DNA from: Neoceratodus forsteri
Lineage: Eukaryota > Chordata > Ceratodontiformes > Ceratodontidae
Reading direction: 5' to 3'
Length of the DNA stretch: 64,000 bases
NCBI GenBank assembly: GCA_016271365.2
Contig: JADMNL010000028.1
Location: forward strand, 99,603,501-99,667,500
Program-made: the position numbers and the translations under genes
Shown: positions 10,481 to 21,931 of the stretch, piece after piece
How the letters are laid out: each line of letters begins with the position of its first letter
How positions within the stretch are numbered: position 1 is the stretch's first letter
The notes under the pieces: model-generated
What the model saw: the letters and a program-made list of their open reading frames with translations, nothing else
Database searches by the model: none
Told to the model about the DNA's origin: nothing

Positions 10481-10639
10481 CTGTTTGCACCCTTTGGAGA
10501 TTGTGTGAGAGGCCCTTTGGCTCCATGCATTTTTGTTTACAGCTGAACCAACCTAAAATGTCATGGTGATTTGCATATACGTCCCATGATGCATTGCATT
10601 ATGGGAGTATGTGTGATTCTGTATTTCTTACCAATTGTT

Positions 10640-11148
10640 ATGATGTGTGCTCAATGCCCACCAGCGTGATCAGTTGGATTTCCGCCAGGACTTGACGGCC
10701 CGGGTTTGGGAATGGACCCAGGAGTCGGAGGGACAGCCGGGGAAGGAGGATCAAGCATCCTAGAGACTGCTCTCCTTCTCCGGGGGGGAGGGGAAGACTG
10801 TCCGGTGCTTTACGAACCCCTGGCGGAGGCTGGGGGTACTGCCATGACCAGCGCCATTGCGTTGAAGGGGCAGGTCAGATGCTGGATGTCATTGCATGTC
10901 CCCACCCCAGGGATCAAGCATTGAGGAGAAAAGGCACCCCCCCTGGCATAACGGCCTGCTCAGTCCTGCCGTCCACTGCCTCCAACATCCGCCAGGGGGT
11001 CCTGTCTGGCCTGACCTGCGGGTAATAGTGTCCTAGAGGGGAGCCCTGGCAGCCCTGCCAAGGGGGGCAAACCTGGGCATCAGGGTGGCGGGCAGTGAGG
11101 GTTCGAAAACAAAGGGAGGATCTGGGACAAAATAAATAAATAAAAAGA
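10640..11148 (+). mobile_element. tRNA-derived SINE (family T), copy 1
   Basis: A degenerate tRNA-like head ends in the B-box-like CGGGTTTGGGAATGG (about 10700). The body has GACTGCTCTCCTTCTCCGGG (about 10764-10783), and the tail is (AAAT)n at 11129-11147. The same body occurs at 19.08-19.45, 27.50-28.01, 32.80-33.13, 61.98-62.35 and probably 63.44-63.68 kb. Confidence 0.75.
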
Positions 11149-11584
11149 TGTGTTCCTGATCTGGAGTCTTTGCCCTTGATTTTTTTAAGCCTTGTCCCTG
11201 ATTTATGAGGCAAGAGGTTGAGAGGTATGGGACCACGCGGTCTGGCTTCAGTGACTTCTAGAAATGGCTTTTGATTGACCAGGAAGCATATTAATCCCCA
11301 AATACCATGGATGTGGGAACACATATGCCAAGTAAGCCACATTGACTGAAGGGGGGGGGCAGCATTCTGGGCCCACCCTGATTTTGATTACTCACTTAAT
11401 GGTAAATGCATTCAATGATGTCCTGCTGTACTTTTTGTTCTTAGTCAGCAGTTCCTGAAGTACAATATGGGGAGTACAAGGGGTCTGGGTAGTAAATACA
11501 GGCATGTCTTCAATGGGGGGGGGGCAAAGAGTCACCAAAGGATTCTGGTTTCCACATATTTTCCTAGCTGCACCACTGAGGTTA
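11149..11584. other. Unassigned spacer
   Basis: No gene or recognised repeat. G-runs at about 11351 and 11515. Confidence 0.5.
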
Positions 11585-11795
11585 GAGTAACAAGCTGTGA
11601 ATGAGCTTGTTGCATCCAGCAGACTGGGTTTGATTCCCACAACCTCCACTTGCATACTATGTGACCCTGAGCAAGTCACTTAATCTCCCCAGTGCTCCTG
11701 GGTCACTCCTGAAGCAGGCACTTGTGTCTAGAGGGCCTTACCTGGTTACCAAAGGAAAACATTTTTTCCCTAAATAATAAAAAAAAAAAACAAAA
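11585..11795 (+). mobile_element. MIR/CORE-like SINE
   Basis: Contains GGGTTTGATTCCCA (B-box-like, about 11627), then TGTGACCCTGAGCAAGTCAC (about 11661-11680), the hallmark of MIR/CORE-SINEs ('TGTGACCTTGGGCAAGTCAC'). It ends with CCTGGTTACC and an A/T-rich tail near 11770-11800. Confidence 0.75.
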
Positions 11796-12429
11796 AAAAA
11801 CTTGGTACTTGAAAACATATAAGTACTGAACACACTATTATTTGGACATCTTGAGTAATTAATATTGATTACTTGCACTCTACTGTACATGCTTACAGGG
11901 AATCCTACCCACATGTAGTAGAAGGCTGCAGTGTTGAAATAATTTAGCCCCGTGTTGCTACAGCCCACTCTACAATGGCTAACCTGGTGCTATCTTCACT
12001 GAACAGTGCAAGTTGGTAACCCGCACCCAACACATGCACAAAGACACAAATGCAGACACGCCATTTCTTGCCCAGATTGTGTCTCCAAGCCATCTGTAAC
12101 AGGGACTGTGAACCTGCATTTACATTAATCTGTTTCTGTGTAGGCCCTGATAGGATTATAGTCCATTTCCTCTTCTTATCTCCTTAACACTTGTACCTCT
12201 TTGATGTCAACCGGCTGTTTTGATGGAATTAGTGTAAACAGTGTCATAAGGGCAGGTGGTTTGCCCATCTTAAAAAGAAATCGCTACGTGACTGTGTGTT
12301 AGAATTCCCTTTATCTGTTGCAAAATGTAGTTTTTATTTCTGAAAAAAAAAATTTTTTCTTCATAATTTTTGGGCTGGGGGACCTGAAAGAGAACAGAAC
12401 AGCTTGCCTACACCACTAAGTTATTTTAT
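11796..12429. other. Unassigned spacer
   Basis: A-rich around 11778-11802 and 12342-12355; nothing else recognised. Confidence 0.5.
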
Positions 12430-12540
12430 TAGGGATAGGACAATTGCCAGTGGTTCTGAGGTTCTAAAAGGTTCTGAGAAGCCGTAAAACTTTCTGATAG
12501 TTATCTGAGCCTTATCAGAACTTTCAGAACCTTTTAGTGC
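12430..12540. repeat. Palindromic AGGTTCT-rich repeat
   Basis: CTAAAAGGTTCTGA (about 12464-12477) is inverted as TCAGAACCTTTTAG (about 12524-12538). A related TTATCAGAGCCTTATCA..AGGTTCT block lies at 17.50-17.61 kb, so these may be two ends of one element. Confidence 0.5.
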
Positions 12541-12599
12541 AAAGTGCAAACACTGTTTTAACTATCAGTGTCCAAAAAAATGCTGTAAATGCACTGTAT

Positions 12600-12776
12600 T
12601 TACCCATATTTAGTTGTGTGTTGACTTCTCTGTATGTTTTGTTTCTAGTTTGCATTGTAATTACACCGGCTGTTACTTATCCCCTTCCCTTTTCCCTCAG
12701 GACGCATCTGAAAATGAGCCAATCTTAGCTCAGTATACCTTTCCTGGTGAAACTTTTAAATAAATAAACGTTGAGC
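12600..12776 (+). mobile_element. L2-like LINE 3' end
   Basis: Ends in CTCAGTATACCTTTCCTGGT then TTTTAAATAAATAAAC. This is the reverse complement of the block at 45.37-45.44 kb, which ends the L2-like LINE on the minus strand. Confidence 0.55.
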
Positions 12777-13244
12777 TATTATCAGTGAAGGGAAAGGAAT
12801 CTAAAAACAATGTGGAGTGGTACTACCCTACCTCCAGCCTCCTTTTGGGTCTTTCTATCACCGCCAGTCTTCTTACTAAATACAGACCTGCTGGGCAATA
12901 TAATGAAAAGTAACTCTCTATTATAATAAAAAGCTTAAGGAGCTACTGGCACCACAAAGAAAACTTTAAAAAGCATAATAATTAGGTACTACTCTGCCTG
13001 CATTCCATCTATAGTGTATATATATTTCTCCTCCCCGTTATATATTACTAAGGAAATTTGCATGGGAATGTGATCTTTAGCCCTCCGAGTTCCTTTAGAG
13101 TCCATCTGCTTCTATAGCTTACTCCCTGCTTCAAGTCATAGTCCTCTGTTGTGACATCACAATCTGTTGCCATGGGAGTAACTGTTAAACACTAACGGGC
13201 AGAAGGGTGGGCCAAAGGCCCTTATCCGCCGACAGACATCTATG
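12777..13244. other. Unassigned spacer
   Basis: Contains GTGACATCACAATCTGTTGC at about 13150, resembling GTGATGTCACAGTTTGTTGT at about 15610. Otherwise nothing is recognised. Confidence 0.4.
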
Positions 13245-13248
13245 TATC

Positions 13249-15175
13249 TGTAACCCCTCTGTGGCACTATCCCAAGGGCTACTACCCCTGCCTGCTTGGC
13301 TAGTAGCAGGTTAAGGGGCCTGAGTTCTGAAACAGGTGCCTCCACCCAGAGGTCAGGGTTGGTAGTGGTCAAGCTAACCTGGGCACAGCCCTCTGGGACA
13401 CTGTAGCCCCCCTCTTTCTCCTCCTCTCTAGTGGCTTGAACACTGTACAATAATCACTTTCACAATACCCCTGGTACAACACACAAGTACCCACACTGTT
13501 TGCACTTACCACCAGGGCTGGTTCCTCTGGCTCGACCCTGGGGACCCCCTGTAAAACAAGGTTATGCACAGCAAATAGCAACAGTACAGTATCTTGAGCA
13601 CAAACTAGAACCACAGCCAGATTACATGCAGAAAAAGTTAGATCTGATTTATTCAGGGGACTTGAACAAGGGAGGGGCGAAATCAGGTTAATTAGCTTAA
13701 AGGTTATATCAATCAAGCAGTTATGCATGAGCTTTGAGTCCCCCCACACAGTCCACCTCTGGGTACCCAGGTGGAGAAGAGATGGGCTAGCTAGGACTGA
13801 TGCCCGGGGTTGCAGCTAGTTGGGGCCCTGTGATGGAAAACACAACACGCACAGTACACAATATTTGTAATCCGGAGCCAGAGGGCTCAGTTCGTAAAGG
13901 AAACGAAACAACAAGACAATCAAATTACACACTCAGATTGAGCTGTTGTTGCAGGGAGCTACCCTGGTATTTACTCACGATACCCAAGACTAGACACAGG
14001 CTGGACGAAAATCGAGACTGCAGGTGGTTGATCTGGAATGCCAGGAGAAGCAGGGCCCACAGGTCGCAGAGGCGTCATTCCTGTTCAAGCGTGGAGCAGG
14101 GAGCTGATCCCCAGGCAGGTCTCACGCTGATGGCTTCTCTGTGCAGTAGGTAGTCTGGCTGGGCCAGTCTGGCAAGGCCCAGACCGCATGGAGACAAATT
14201 CGGATGCAGTCCATTTTGGGCTGGATACAGCTTCCAGCAAGCAGAACACAGTTCACACAGTGGAGGACTAACTCACGAACCACTAGCAGCTCACAGCACA
14301 TTTACATGTAAGGGAATTCTACTGTAACAGGCAAAGCGCTCCCCAGTCACAATCGCAAAGTCTCTGCACACACCGGGAGCTTAAGGGTAGCTGGAACTCC
14401 ACACAGGCCAATCGCATTCAGCAAAATCTTCGGTCTTCTTCAGGTTGAGCCTGGCCCACTTCGGTAGCTTACTTTAGTCACACAAACTTGGATTTCATCC
14501 AAAATAATTCTCTTCTCTCCCTCTCAGGAGCAGCACACCGACACGCAGGCCAAAAACTTAGCCTTTTCACAGTTTTCCCATGCGAATCTACTCAGGATTG
14601 CTGTCCAAAATCACTTCAGCGCCTCTCATTTCACTTCCCAAATCAGAACTAACTGAAAACTGCAAGCAGCCCGGGACTTCCCCAAGATCCAAAAGATTTG
14701 GTTGGCTGAGTTGGCTGCCAGTCAAAGCAAGAGCTCCCCCTTCAGTTGTAAAAAAGGCGCAAAAAGTTCAAACCACAGTTCCTACAGATTTTGAATTCAG
14801 ACAGCTCCTGTAGTCTGGCTACATTTTAGGTCCACTCCCACCCCACCAGAACTGATTGGTCCAATTTGCAGTCCAGGACCAAGATAGTGGAGACAAACAA
14901 AACAGTCCTTGATACAAAGAAAGCAGGTTAGACAAACTACATTATCATTATCACTCTAAATGATTTTCAGCAAATAGTTACATCTTTCAACAGAACTCCT
15001 TCTCAGATTACTTAAGCTGCAATCAGGCAGCTCTTAAAGAGACAGTACACCGAGGCTATACAGGCTCTGGTAATCACATTTAAATTGCTAAAACGCAGGA
15101 CACCTGCCTGGCAGTGAGCATTTAGGCAAGCTCAAGGAAGACTTTTTGGGAACCCCCATTTGTAGGGGGGTTACA
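13249..15175 (-). mobile_element. Solo LTR A (1,927 bp)
   Basis: On the minus strand the element runs TGTAACCCCC...GGGGTTACA, flanked by a perfect 4-bp target duplication TATC (13245-13248 and 15176-15179). A sense AATAAA lies at 13653-13648. Its sequence aligns along the whole length with LTR B (15645-17270), with indels. No internal coding region is attached. The TG/CA ends and 4-bp duplication fit an LTR retroelement, gypsy or class-I ERV-like. No protein remains with which to decide. Confidence 0.8.
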
Positions 15176-15179
15176 TATC

Positions 15180-15640
15180 TATGTATCTATATCACAAGTA
15201 GTGCTCTGTGACTTCAGGTAGGGAGAAAGCAGCAGGAATAGATACACTCTTCAGGAGCAAAGATCCTGTTTTCATACAGATGACCCCAGTACTAAATAAT
15301 GCAGAGAAGGAATACAGCACTAACGGAAAATACAAGATGAACTATGCCTAAATATTAGGTTTTGCTAAATGGACTGTGTCTAAATATTAGGTTTTGCTAA
15401 AGTTCTCCTGAATGTATCACCAGCTCTTTAAAAATACTAAAGTTACACCAGTTGGGCTTAAACTTTATTGTTTTCTAGTTATTTGTTCATTTGTTTTTTA
15501 CTTTCCCCTGCTGTTGATCTACTAAATAGTGTAGCTAATGCAGCAATTATTTCACTGAGTCTTTTAAAATGTATCTGACTCTCCCCTGCTAATCTCACAA
15601 TTGCTGCTTGTGATGTCACAGTTTGTTGTCATGGTGAGCA
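15180..15640. other. Spacer between the two solo LTRs
   Basis: A/T-rich, no gene seen. Contains a tandem duplication of the sequence CTAAATATTAGGTTTTGCTAA at about 15350-15400. Confidence 0.5.
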
Positions 15641-15644
15641 CTAT

Positions 15645-17270
15645 TGTAACCCCCCTGCAAATGGGGGTTCCCAAAAGACTTCCAGGAGCTTGCTTGAATG
15701 CTCCAAGCCTGAATGGTGTTTGGCGTTTAAGCCATTTATCAGTGAGTGTTTTTAGAGCCTCTGGTACTGTCTCTTTAAGAGCTGTCTGCTTGCAGACATA
15801 ATTAGTTTGTATGGGGGGGACTGTGTGCTTCTCTGTTTGAGTACCACTCGAGCTGCTGCCAATTCACTCCATTTTGCAGTCACTAGAGTGCAAGGAACCT
15901 ATCTGAAAAGATGAACTGTTTGCCAGAAATCATTTACAGTAATAATGAAATTACAGTTTGTCTAACCTGCTTTCTTTGCAGTCAGAACTGTGTCTGCCTA
16001 GTTCCCCATTCTGGTTTTGAACTGCTGAACTGGACCAATCAGTGTGGGGTAAGCTAGCTCTAAAATGGTGCCTTGGACGAATCAGAACTTGGACTCATAA
16101 TCTGAGCCAGCCACAAGAGGATTGTATGGGCAGTGACTCTGGGAGATGTAGTTTAGACTTGGCCTTTTGGACCAACAGCAGCAGTCTATTGTGAGTGACA
16201 GCCAATCCAGTCAAGAACTGGGAGGAACTCAAAGGAAGTGCCAGTTTTTGTCTGTTGGAGTTTCAGTTAGCTCTGGCAAGGAAGGGGAAAGAAACCCTGT
16301 GCTCCTTCAGTGCACAGTTTCAGTCAAAAAACGTGTGTAAGGCCCAGAGTTCCGGTCTGCAGCTTGTGTAACTGCTTGTTAGGACTGAATCCGCCCTGTG
16401 AAAAGAACAAAGGATCTCTGAAGAGTAGAAACCAGGCTCACCCTGTAGAAGACTGGAGAAATTGTTGAATTGCACTTGGTCTGTCAGGAACTGAATCTGC
16501 TGTGTGTTCTCCCGGTATTGTGCAGTAATTGCGATCGGGATAGAGAAGCAGCCTGCCTGGTATAGTACTTTCTTTTTACCATATAAATGTGTGAAGAGTC
16601 TCGTGGAGCTCAAGAGTAGCCCTGCTGAGCTGAAGGACCCTATCTTGTTTGGAGGTCGTGGAGTACTAATTCAGGTCACTCCCTGTTGAATTGCCACATT
16701 AAATCCAAATGGAATCACTGTACTGCTGACTGTTTAAACTAATTTTTCTTTTCACTGTGTGAAAGGGCCCCTACCAGCTGCCACGGTTTGGACTAGCCAC
16801 TAGGGCTTGGTACCCAGGGACAGTAACTGGTAGGGATAGGCCTGTGCACAGAGCCATAGGTAGATAGTAAAGTGATAAGCTAATTAACCTGATTTCCCCT
16901 GTCCTTGTTATATCCCTAAATAAATCAGAGCTGCTTGTTTCAGCAAAGTTATACTGCCTGGGTATTTGTCTATGTTAAAGTACTGTACTGTGATTGTTGC
17001 ACTGTATCTTATTTCACAGGGCGTCCCAGTGCGGAACTAGTCCTGGGGTAAGTGTATACTGTGAAGGTAATTCTGATATATTGTGTGGGCCACTAGTGGG
17101 AAGAAAGGGGGGTTGCAGTGTCCCAGAGGGCTGTGACCAAGTAAGTTTAACTATTGCAAACCCTGACCTCTGGGTGGAGGCACCCGCCATTGGATCCAGG
17201 CCCCTCAACCTGTTAGTGGCAAATCAGGCAGGGGTAGTAGCCCCTGGGATAGCGCCATCTAGGGGTTACA
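15645..17270 (+). mobile_element. Solo LTR B (1,626 bp)
   Basis: Starts TGTAACCCCCCTGCAAATGG, ends AGGGGTTACA, and is flanked by a perfect 4-bp duplication CTAT (15641-15644 and 17271-17274). A TATA-box-like TATAAA at 16582-16587 and AATAAA at 16919-16924 give a plausible U3-R-U5 order. CCAATCAG occurs at about 16034. It is the same family as LTR A but in opposite orientation 470 bp away. Confidence 0.85.
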
Positions 17271-17489
17271 CTATGATGTCATAAAGACACTGTGAGGTTA
17301 ACAGAAGAGGCAAATGTTTTCAAATGTTGTCTATACAGACTTTTTAGATGGACTGCCTAGATGCACTGTAACTCTTGGAAAGGAAAATTGAAAAGAAAAA
17401 AAGGTGTTCTCTAGTAAACTGTAACAGCCAAAACATCTTATTTGTGGAAGCACAAGCTGAAGTGCAGAGTATGCCCTTTAAGCACCAAA

Positions 17490-17625
17490 ATCAATGTTTA
17501 AAAAATTATCAGAGCCTTATCACAACGTGAAAAAGGTTTCTGATAAGGTTCTTTTACAGAAAATGGCATAGGTTCTAGGAGATTCTGAACTGATCTGAAC
17601 AGGTTCTCCCATCCCAGATCTAGCA
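17490..17625. repeat. Palindromic AGGTTCT-rich repeat, partner of 12.43 kb
   Basis: Contains ATCAGAGCCTTATCA and its inverted equivalent CTGATAAGGTTCTTT, then TTCTGAACTGATCTGAAC. It resembles the repeat at 12.43-12.54 kb. Confidence 0.45.
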
Positions 17626-17628
17626 CAA

Positions 17629-17710
17629 TTTAGTGTGGCAATAATCGTGCGGTCAAGTACTGCGCAGACAAAACTGCTATTTTTTGCAGTGTAATTATTG
17701 CCACACTAAA
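17629..17710. repeat. Fold-back element with 17-bp perfect inverted repeat
   Basis: TTTAGTGTGGCAATAAT at 17629-17645 is perfectly inverted at 17694-17710, leaving a 48-nt spacer that contains further GCAGT/ACTGC pairs. It looks like a small MITE. Confidence 0.75.
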
Positions 17711-18877
17711 CTGACTGGATACCTGCCATCTCTATATTTTATTCTGCTCTTAAAGTGGCAGTGTGGATGAGTAGGTAGAGGTAAATGCAGTGCTTATCAG
17801 AGGTTTGTTTTAGTGCTTGCTTACCTTGCAGTGGACTGGAACCTGGGCAAAATGCAAGTCCAGTAGGTGGGGTTTTACATAGCTGCTCAGAGGCAGGAAG
17901 TGAAAGGGAGTACTTCTAGGGTATGGGGCACTAGGAAGTGTAGAAGGGCACTTCCTGTGAGTGTAGTGAGTCATGTGTAATGACTGCGCCACTTTGTAAA
18001 ATACCATGAGGTTAAGCGCCATAGGGACAAGAGGAACTTAGAGGTAAAGGGTCAGGCCACACTGCTTGAGAAAGGGGTCAAAACAATTCCGGTTGAGGGA
18101 GGTAGGTTGAGAGAAGTGCATTGCTATCCACATCCATGCAAATCAGTAGCACTCATTAGCACCACATTTGGGCTGGCAGATGAAAGAGAGAGCTGGTCAG
18201 CTGTAATGGGTGCAGTGCCACTGCCATGCAGAGAATGTTCTGTATGCATGGTGTATACCCAGTGTGTAGGAGGGCTGTGCCCTTGCCAAGGAGATCACTG
18301 CCCTTAGGGAAAAGTGAGGTTCCTGAGGGGCATCTCAGGGCAGGGTGCCATAAAAGTGGCAGCTCCACTCCTCCAGAGCCCCATTCCCCGGATCAAAGTG
18401 GGTGGATGGACTGAGGACTGCGGGACAGTGTGAGGAAAGGGGGGGTTCCCCACTGGGGAGAAGGAATCCCAGAGTAGCTACAGGGGCCCTGTTTGCATTG
18501 CTGGCAGAACCAATAAAGGGTGCTGACCCCAAAGAGAATTCCTAGACAGGAGGCTGTACCAAAGAAGTTTGTGCAAAAGGGGGGTGGAACATGGCAGGAG
18601 TAAGAGGAGGATTCTAATACTGGGAGTCTCTGTAGTCAAAGGTATGGGGTGGTTGGTGTGCACCATTGCTTGGAAGGACACATCTGTCTGATGCTTGGCA
18701 GTGAGCAGGGTGCTCCCTAACCTCAGTGGCGACCAGTTGAAGTGGCCCAATGAACTGGAGGAGGAACAGTCAGCAATAAGATACCCACACCAAAGTGTGG
18801 ACCTAATCTTGATTCCACTTTTTTTCAGGTATACTTTTTGCTCCCTTCATTGGCATTAGTGATGGATGTACTGTCTT
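17711..18877. other. Unassigned spacer
   Basis: Several short open frames without recognisable domains or codon signal. No repeat recognised. Confidence 0.5.
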
Positions 18878-19074
18878 TTTTTTTAATTGTTTAACCAGGA
18901 GAGACACACTAAGCTGAAAGCTTGTTTACATGTGTGACCTGGGAGCACAGGGAAATTAAGTGACTTGCTCAGGGTCACACAGTATGCAAGTGGGGGCTAT
19001 GGGATTCAAACCCAGGTCTCCAGATTTGTAGCTTAGAGCCTTAAACCACTGCGCTATACTGCCTCCCATGATGT
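18878..19074 (-). mobile_element. MIR/CORE-like SINE with L2-like tail
   Basis: Minus strand: a tRNA-like head with CAGTATAGCGCAGTGG (A-box region) and GGGTTTGAATCCCA (B box), then the core TGTGTGACCCTGAGCAAGTC. It ends with a tail (CTTAGTGTGTCTCTCCTGGTTAAAC) that matches the 3' end of the L2-like LINE at 45.4 kb. The copy is unusually easy to read for this family. Confidence 0.85.
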
Positions 19075-19077
19075 ACT

Positions 19078-19446
19078 GCCTGTTCTGGTTCCCCATGGTC
19101 GGTGGCATTCATGGTGCTTCAGCATTGGTGGATTTACCTTTTAGTGTCCCCTTGCCCCCCCCTTACCCCCCGGGGACACTGGCATGAGGACTTACATTCA
19201 GGCTGGCAGTGTGCTGACACATGCCTCAGCCTATACCGCTGACCCTGCACTGCCAGCCATGCATCCACAGGTGACAGTGTCGGAGTGGTGTGACAGCCCT
19301 CCCTCCCCAGAGGAGGAGAGCATCCCCTGAGACACTCAGTCCTCCTTCCCCCGGCCGACCCATGACGACCCAAGCTCGTTCCCGAACCCGGGTTGCCAGA
19401 GTCGTGAGCAGTAGTGCTACCGCTGCGCCACCCGGCCGGCTCTGAT
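19078..19446 (-). mobile_element. tRNA-derived SINE (family T), copy 2
   Basis: Minus strand begins GAGCCGGCCGGGTGGCGCAG (19446 downward), a clean tRNA 5' half with A box GTGGCGCAGCGGTAGC. The B-box-like GGGTTCGGGAAC is at about 19398-19387. The body includes GGGGATGCTCTCCTCCTCTG. This is the best-preserved head of the family in the window. Confidence 0.85.
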
Positions 19447-20349
19447 TTCCACTTTTAGTGCACTCGAATTATTTTATTTACTTACTGTTTTGTTTCTTGT
19501 AACAGATTGTATCTGGTTAATGGGATAGCAGACCTAATGTCACAATTTTTTAGTTTTATTTAGATTTTTTGTTTAGTTTTTTACTTAGTTTATTTAACAC
19601 TTTTTTGAGGACTTTTTTCCATTTTATCATTACATTTACAGATGATATTTTATTCAGTCCATATTTTGGATACTGTAATATTAACGTCTTTCAAATTTAT
19701 TATTATCCACAAAAGATGCTGCAGAGGATTTTACAGTACTCAAACAAATGTGTCTTCTTCATATCAATCACCTGAAAGAGAAAAACACAAAATAGAGGGA
19801 GAGAAAGGTTGTTAGTCATGAGTACCATAAATAATTCATTAAAGTCTGCTTTCTCTAAAATTTGCTGTCTTTGCTTAACACTTTACAGCTACGCAAAGAG
19901 CTTAAAACAATTGTAAATCTGGACAGGTTTGCAGCCTCCTGATCCTCCTTATGAGGATTTTTCATTTATGCAGTTTAAAATAACCAATTATTTTTTTCTG
20001 TCATTTGAAGGGTCCTTTGTTGAAGCTGCAGGTAGATTATAGACACTGACTCATAACGAGACTTATCAAGACTCGATTAGTTGCCACGTCACAATGAGAC
20101 TTCAACATCATACTACAGTATGCTCATACAGAGTAGCAGAATACAGAAACTGGGAAATAGGTTGGGAGGGGCAAGGTGAGGGGTCTGGGATTGAGGAGGG
20201 GTTCAGAAGGCCTTGCCCCCAATAAACAAATCCCAATAAACAAAAATGACAGCTGGCATCCTCTCATGCTGTAACACGTGGACAGCAGATGAGATTTCAT
20301 AGAGGGGATTTGCTACGAAATCTCGCCTGCCATCTTTATACAAATCAAC
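19447..20349. other. Unassigned A/T-rich spacer
   Basis: Strong A/T bias and T-runs between about 19540 and 19780; no coding or repeat call. Confidence 0.5.
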
Positions 20350-20505
20350 ACAGAAACATAGAAACATAGACTCTGATGGCAGATAAGGACCGCTTGGCCC
20401 ACCTAGTCTGCTCATTATCAGTGTCTGTACTCGCTCCGACGCTGCCTTTTCCTGCCTGATACTCACTTTCATAATTACTTTTCCCTCCCACAACCCAGTG
20501 ACACA
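20350..20505 (-). mobile_element. CR1 LINE 3' end fragment
   Basis: ACAGAAACATAGAAACATAG followed by GATGGCAGATAAGGACCGC, the same terminal body as at 9003. It is only about 150 bp long. Confidence 0.8.
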
Positions 20506-20749
20506 AGTTGATCGGAAGGCCTACATTGAAACTTGTACTGTGAGCTTCTGTTCAAGTGATGTCACCAGGTTCCAGAACTGGTCAGTAATTATGAAAATGA
20601 ATATACAGTAGGAAAAAGGGCAGCATCAGCACAACTGCCAGAAAAAGGGGAAATAAACATTATTTCAAAGCAAACAAAATTAAAGTCACCATAGAGAGAC
20701 TGAAGAGGTTATGCATAAGTCCCAGTGTTCAATCAACTCAAAACAAACA

Positions 20750-21931
20750 GGCATTTGTCAATGCCGAACGTTTGCTTGCTGGTATTAGCATTGGAAATGC
20801 AGGAGTTAGACAAATGCAGAGTAGGAACGGCAGTGAAGTATTGAACTTCACGCCAACCCCATCTCCACCCTGCAGAGACGGACAGGCATTGGGGTATATC
20901 TTTGGGTTGTCGCCCATAACGTTCATGCCATTTCACCTCACCCTATCCTGCAGACACCGACAAGTGTTGAGGTGTACTTTGGGGTGTTCAGCTTTACAGT
21001 CACCCCACTCCATAAGGACATAGGCTGAAATGGGTGCAATATAGGAGAATGGGGTGAACTCTGGGGCCGAAGAGTCCAAGGCACACCTCGATGCCTGTCA
21101 TTGACTGCAGGGTAGGGGGGGGGTGTAACGGCATGAGCATTACAGTCGGCAATCCAAAGGCACACCCCTGATGCCTGTCAGTCTGTACAGGGTGGGACGT
21201 TATGGTTAGAAACCCTAATGTCACAGGCATGTGTTGGTCTTTGCACTACAAATTTTCAACATGGCCTTTTTGTGACCCCCACCTCATGAAAGCATTTGGG
21301 ACCGCTTCTCATGAACAGTGGCACTGTGATTTTGTAAAGATGTCCCAAACTTTGAGTTCCCACAGCGACTGTGCCATTGTGAGCCAGATGTACGAAAACA
21401 CAGATCGGGCAGGATGTGAAGAATGACAGCTGCACCATTCACAGAGAGGTGTGAAGAGATGGCAATGTTGAAAATCTGTAGTGAAAATATTAAAAATGCT
21501 CGAACTTCCGAGCATACATGGAAACTGCGCAACATATGCGCGTAACAGTCATTTAGTGGAATTATTTCACCAAATTTTCAATATAGGCATTTTGTGACCT
21601 CTGCTCATGAACACTGTCACTATGATTTTCTTAATCTGTCCCGAACATTGATTTCTCACAGCAACCGCTCTATTCTGCGCCAGATGTCTAAACACATATT
21701 TCGGGCAGGATGTGAAAATTGACAGCTGTACTGTTCATAAGGAGGACTGAAAAAAATGCCAATGTCGAAAATCTGGATTGAAAGTACTAAAAATTTGTGA
21801 AGTTACGAAGGTGTGTGGAAACTGCACAACGCATGCTTGTAACACAGTTATTTTATGGACGTTTGTCACCAAATTTTCAACGTAGGCATTTTAGGACCTC
21901 TGCTCATGAACAGAGTCACTGTGATTTTACA
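20750..21931 (+). mobile_element. Family X, copy 2, left half
   Basis: Starts with GGCATTTGTCAATGCC (20750-20765) and ACGTTTGCTTGC (20768-20779), the terminal motif seen in copy 1. Next comes a 400-bp stretch with short blocks in both orientations (CTGCAGAGACGGACAGGCATTGGGG-like and its reverse near 21.08 and 21.16 kb). The 295-bp repeats start at about 21.24 kb. It breaks off at CACTGTGATTTT (21920-21931), where a CR1 3' end begins. The missing continuation (CTTAATCTGTC...) starts at 31,011-31,012, so the two halves are one element. Confidence 0.75.
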
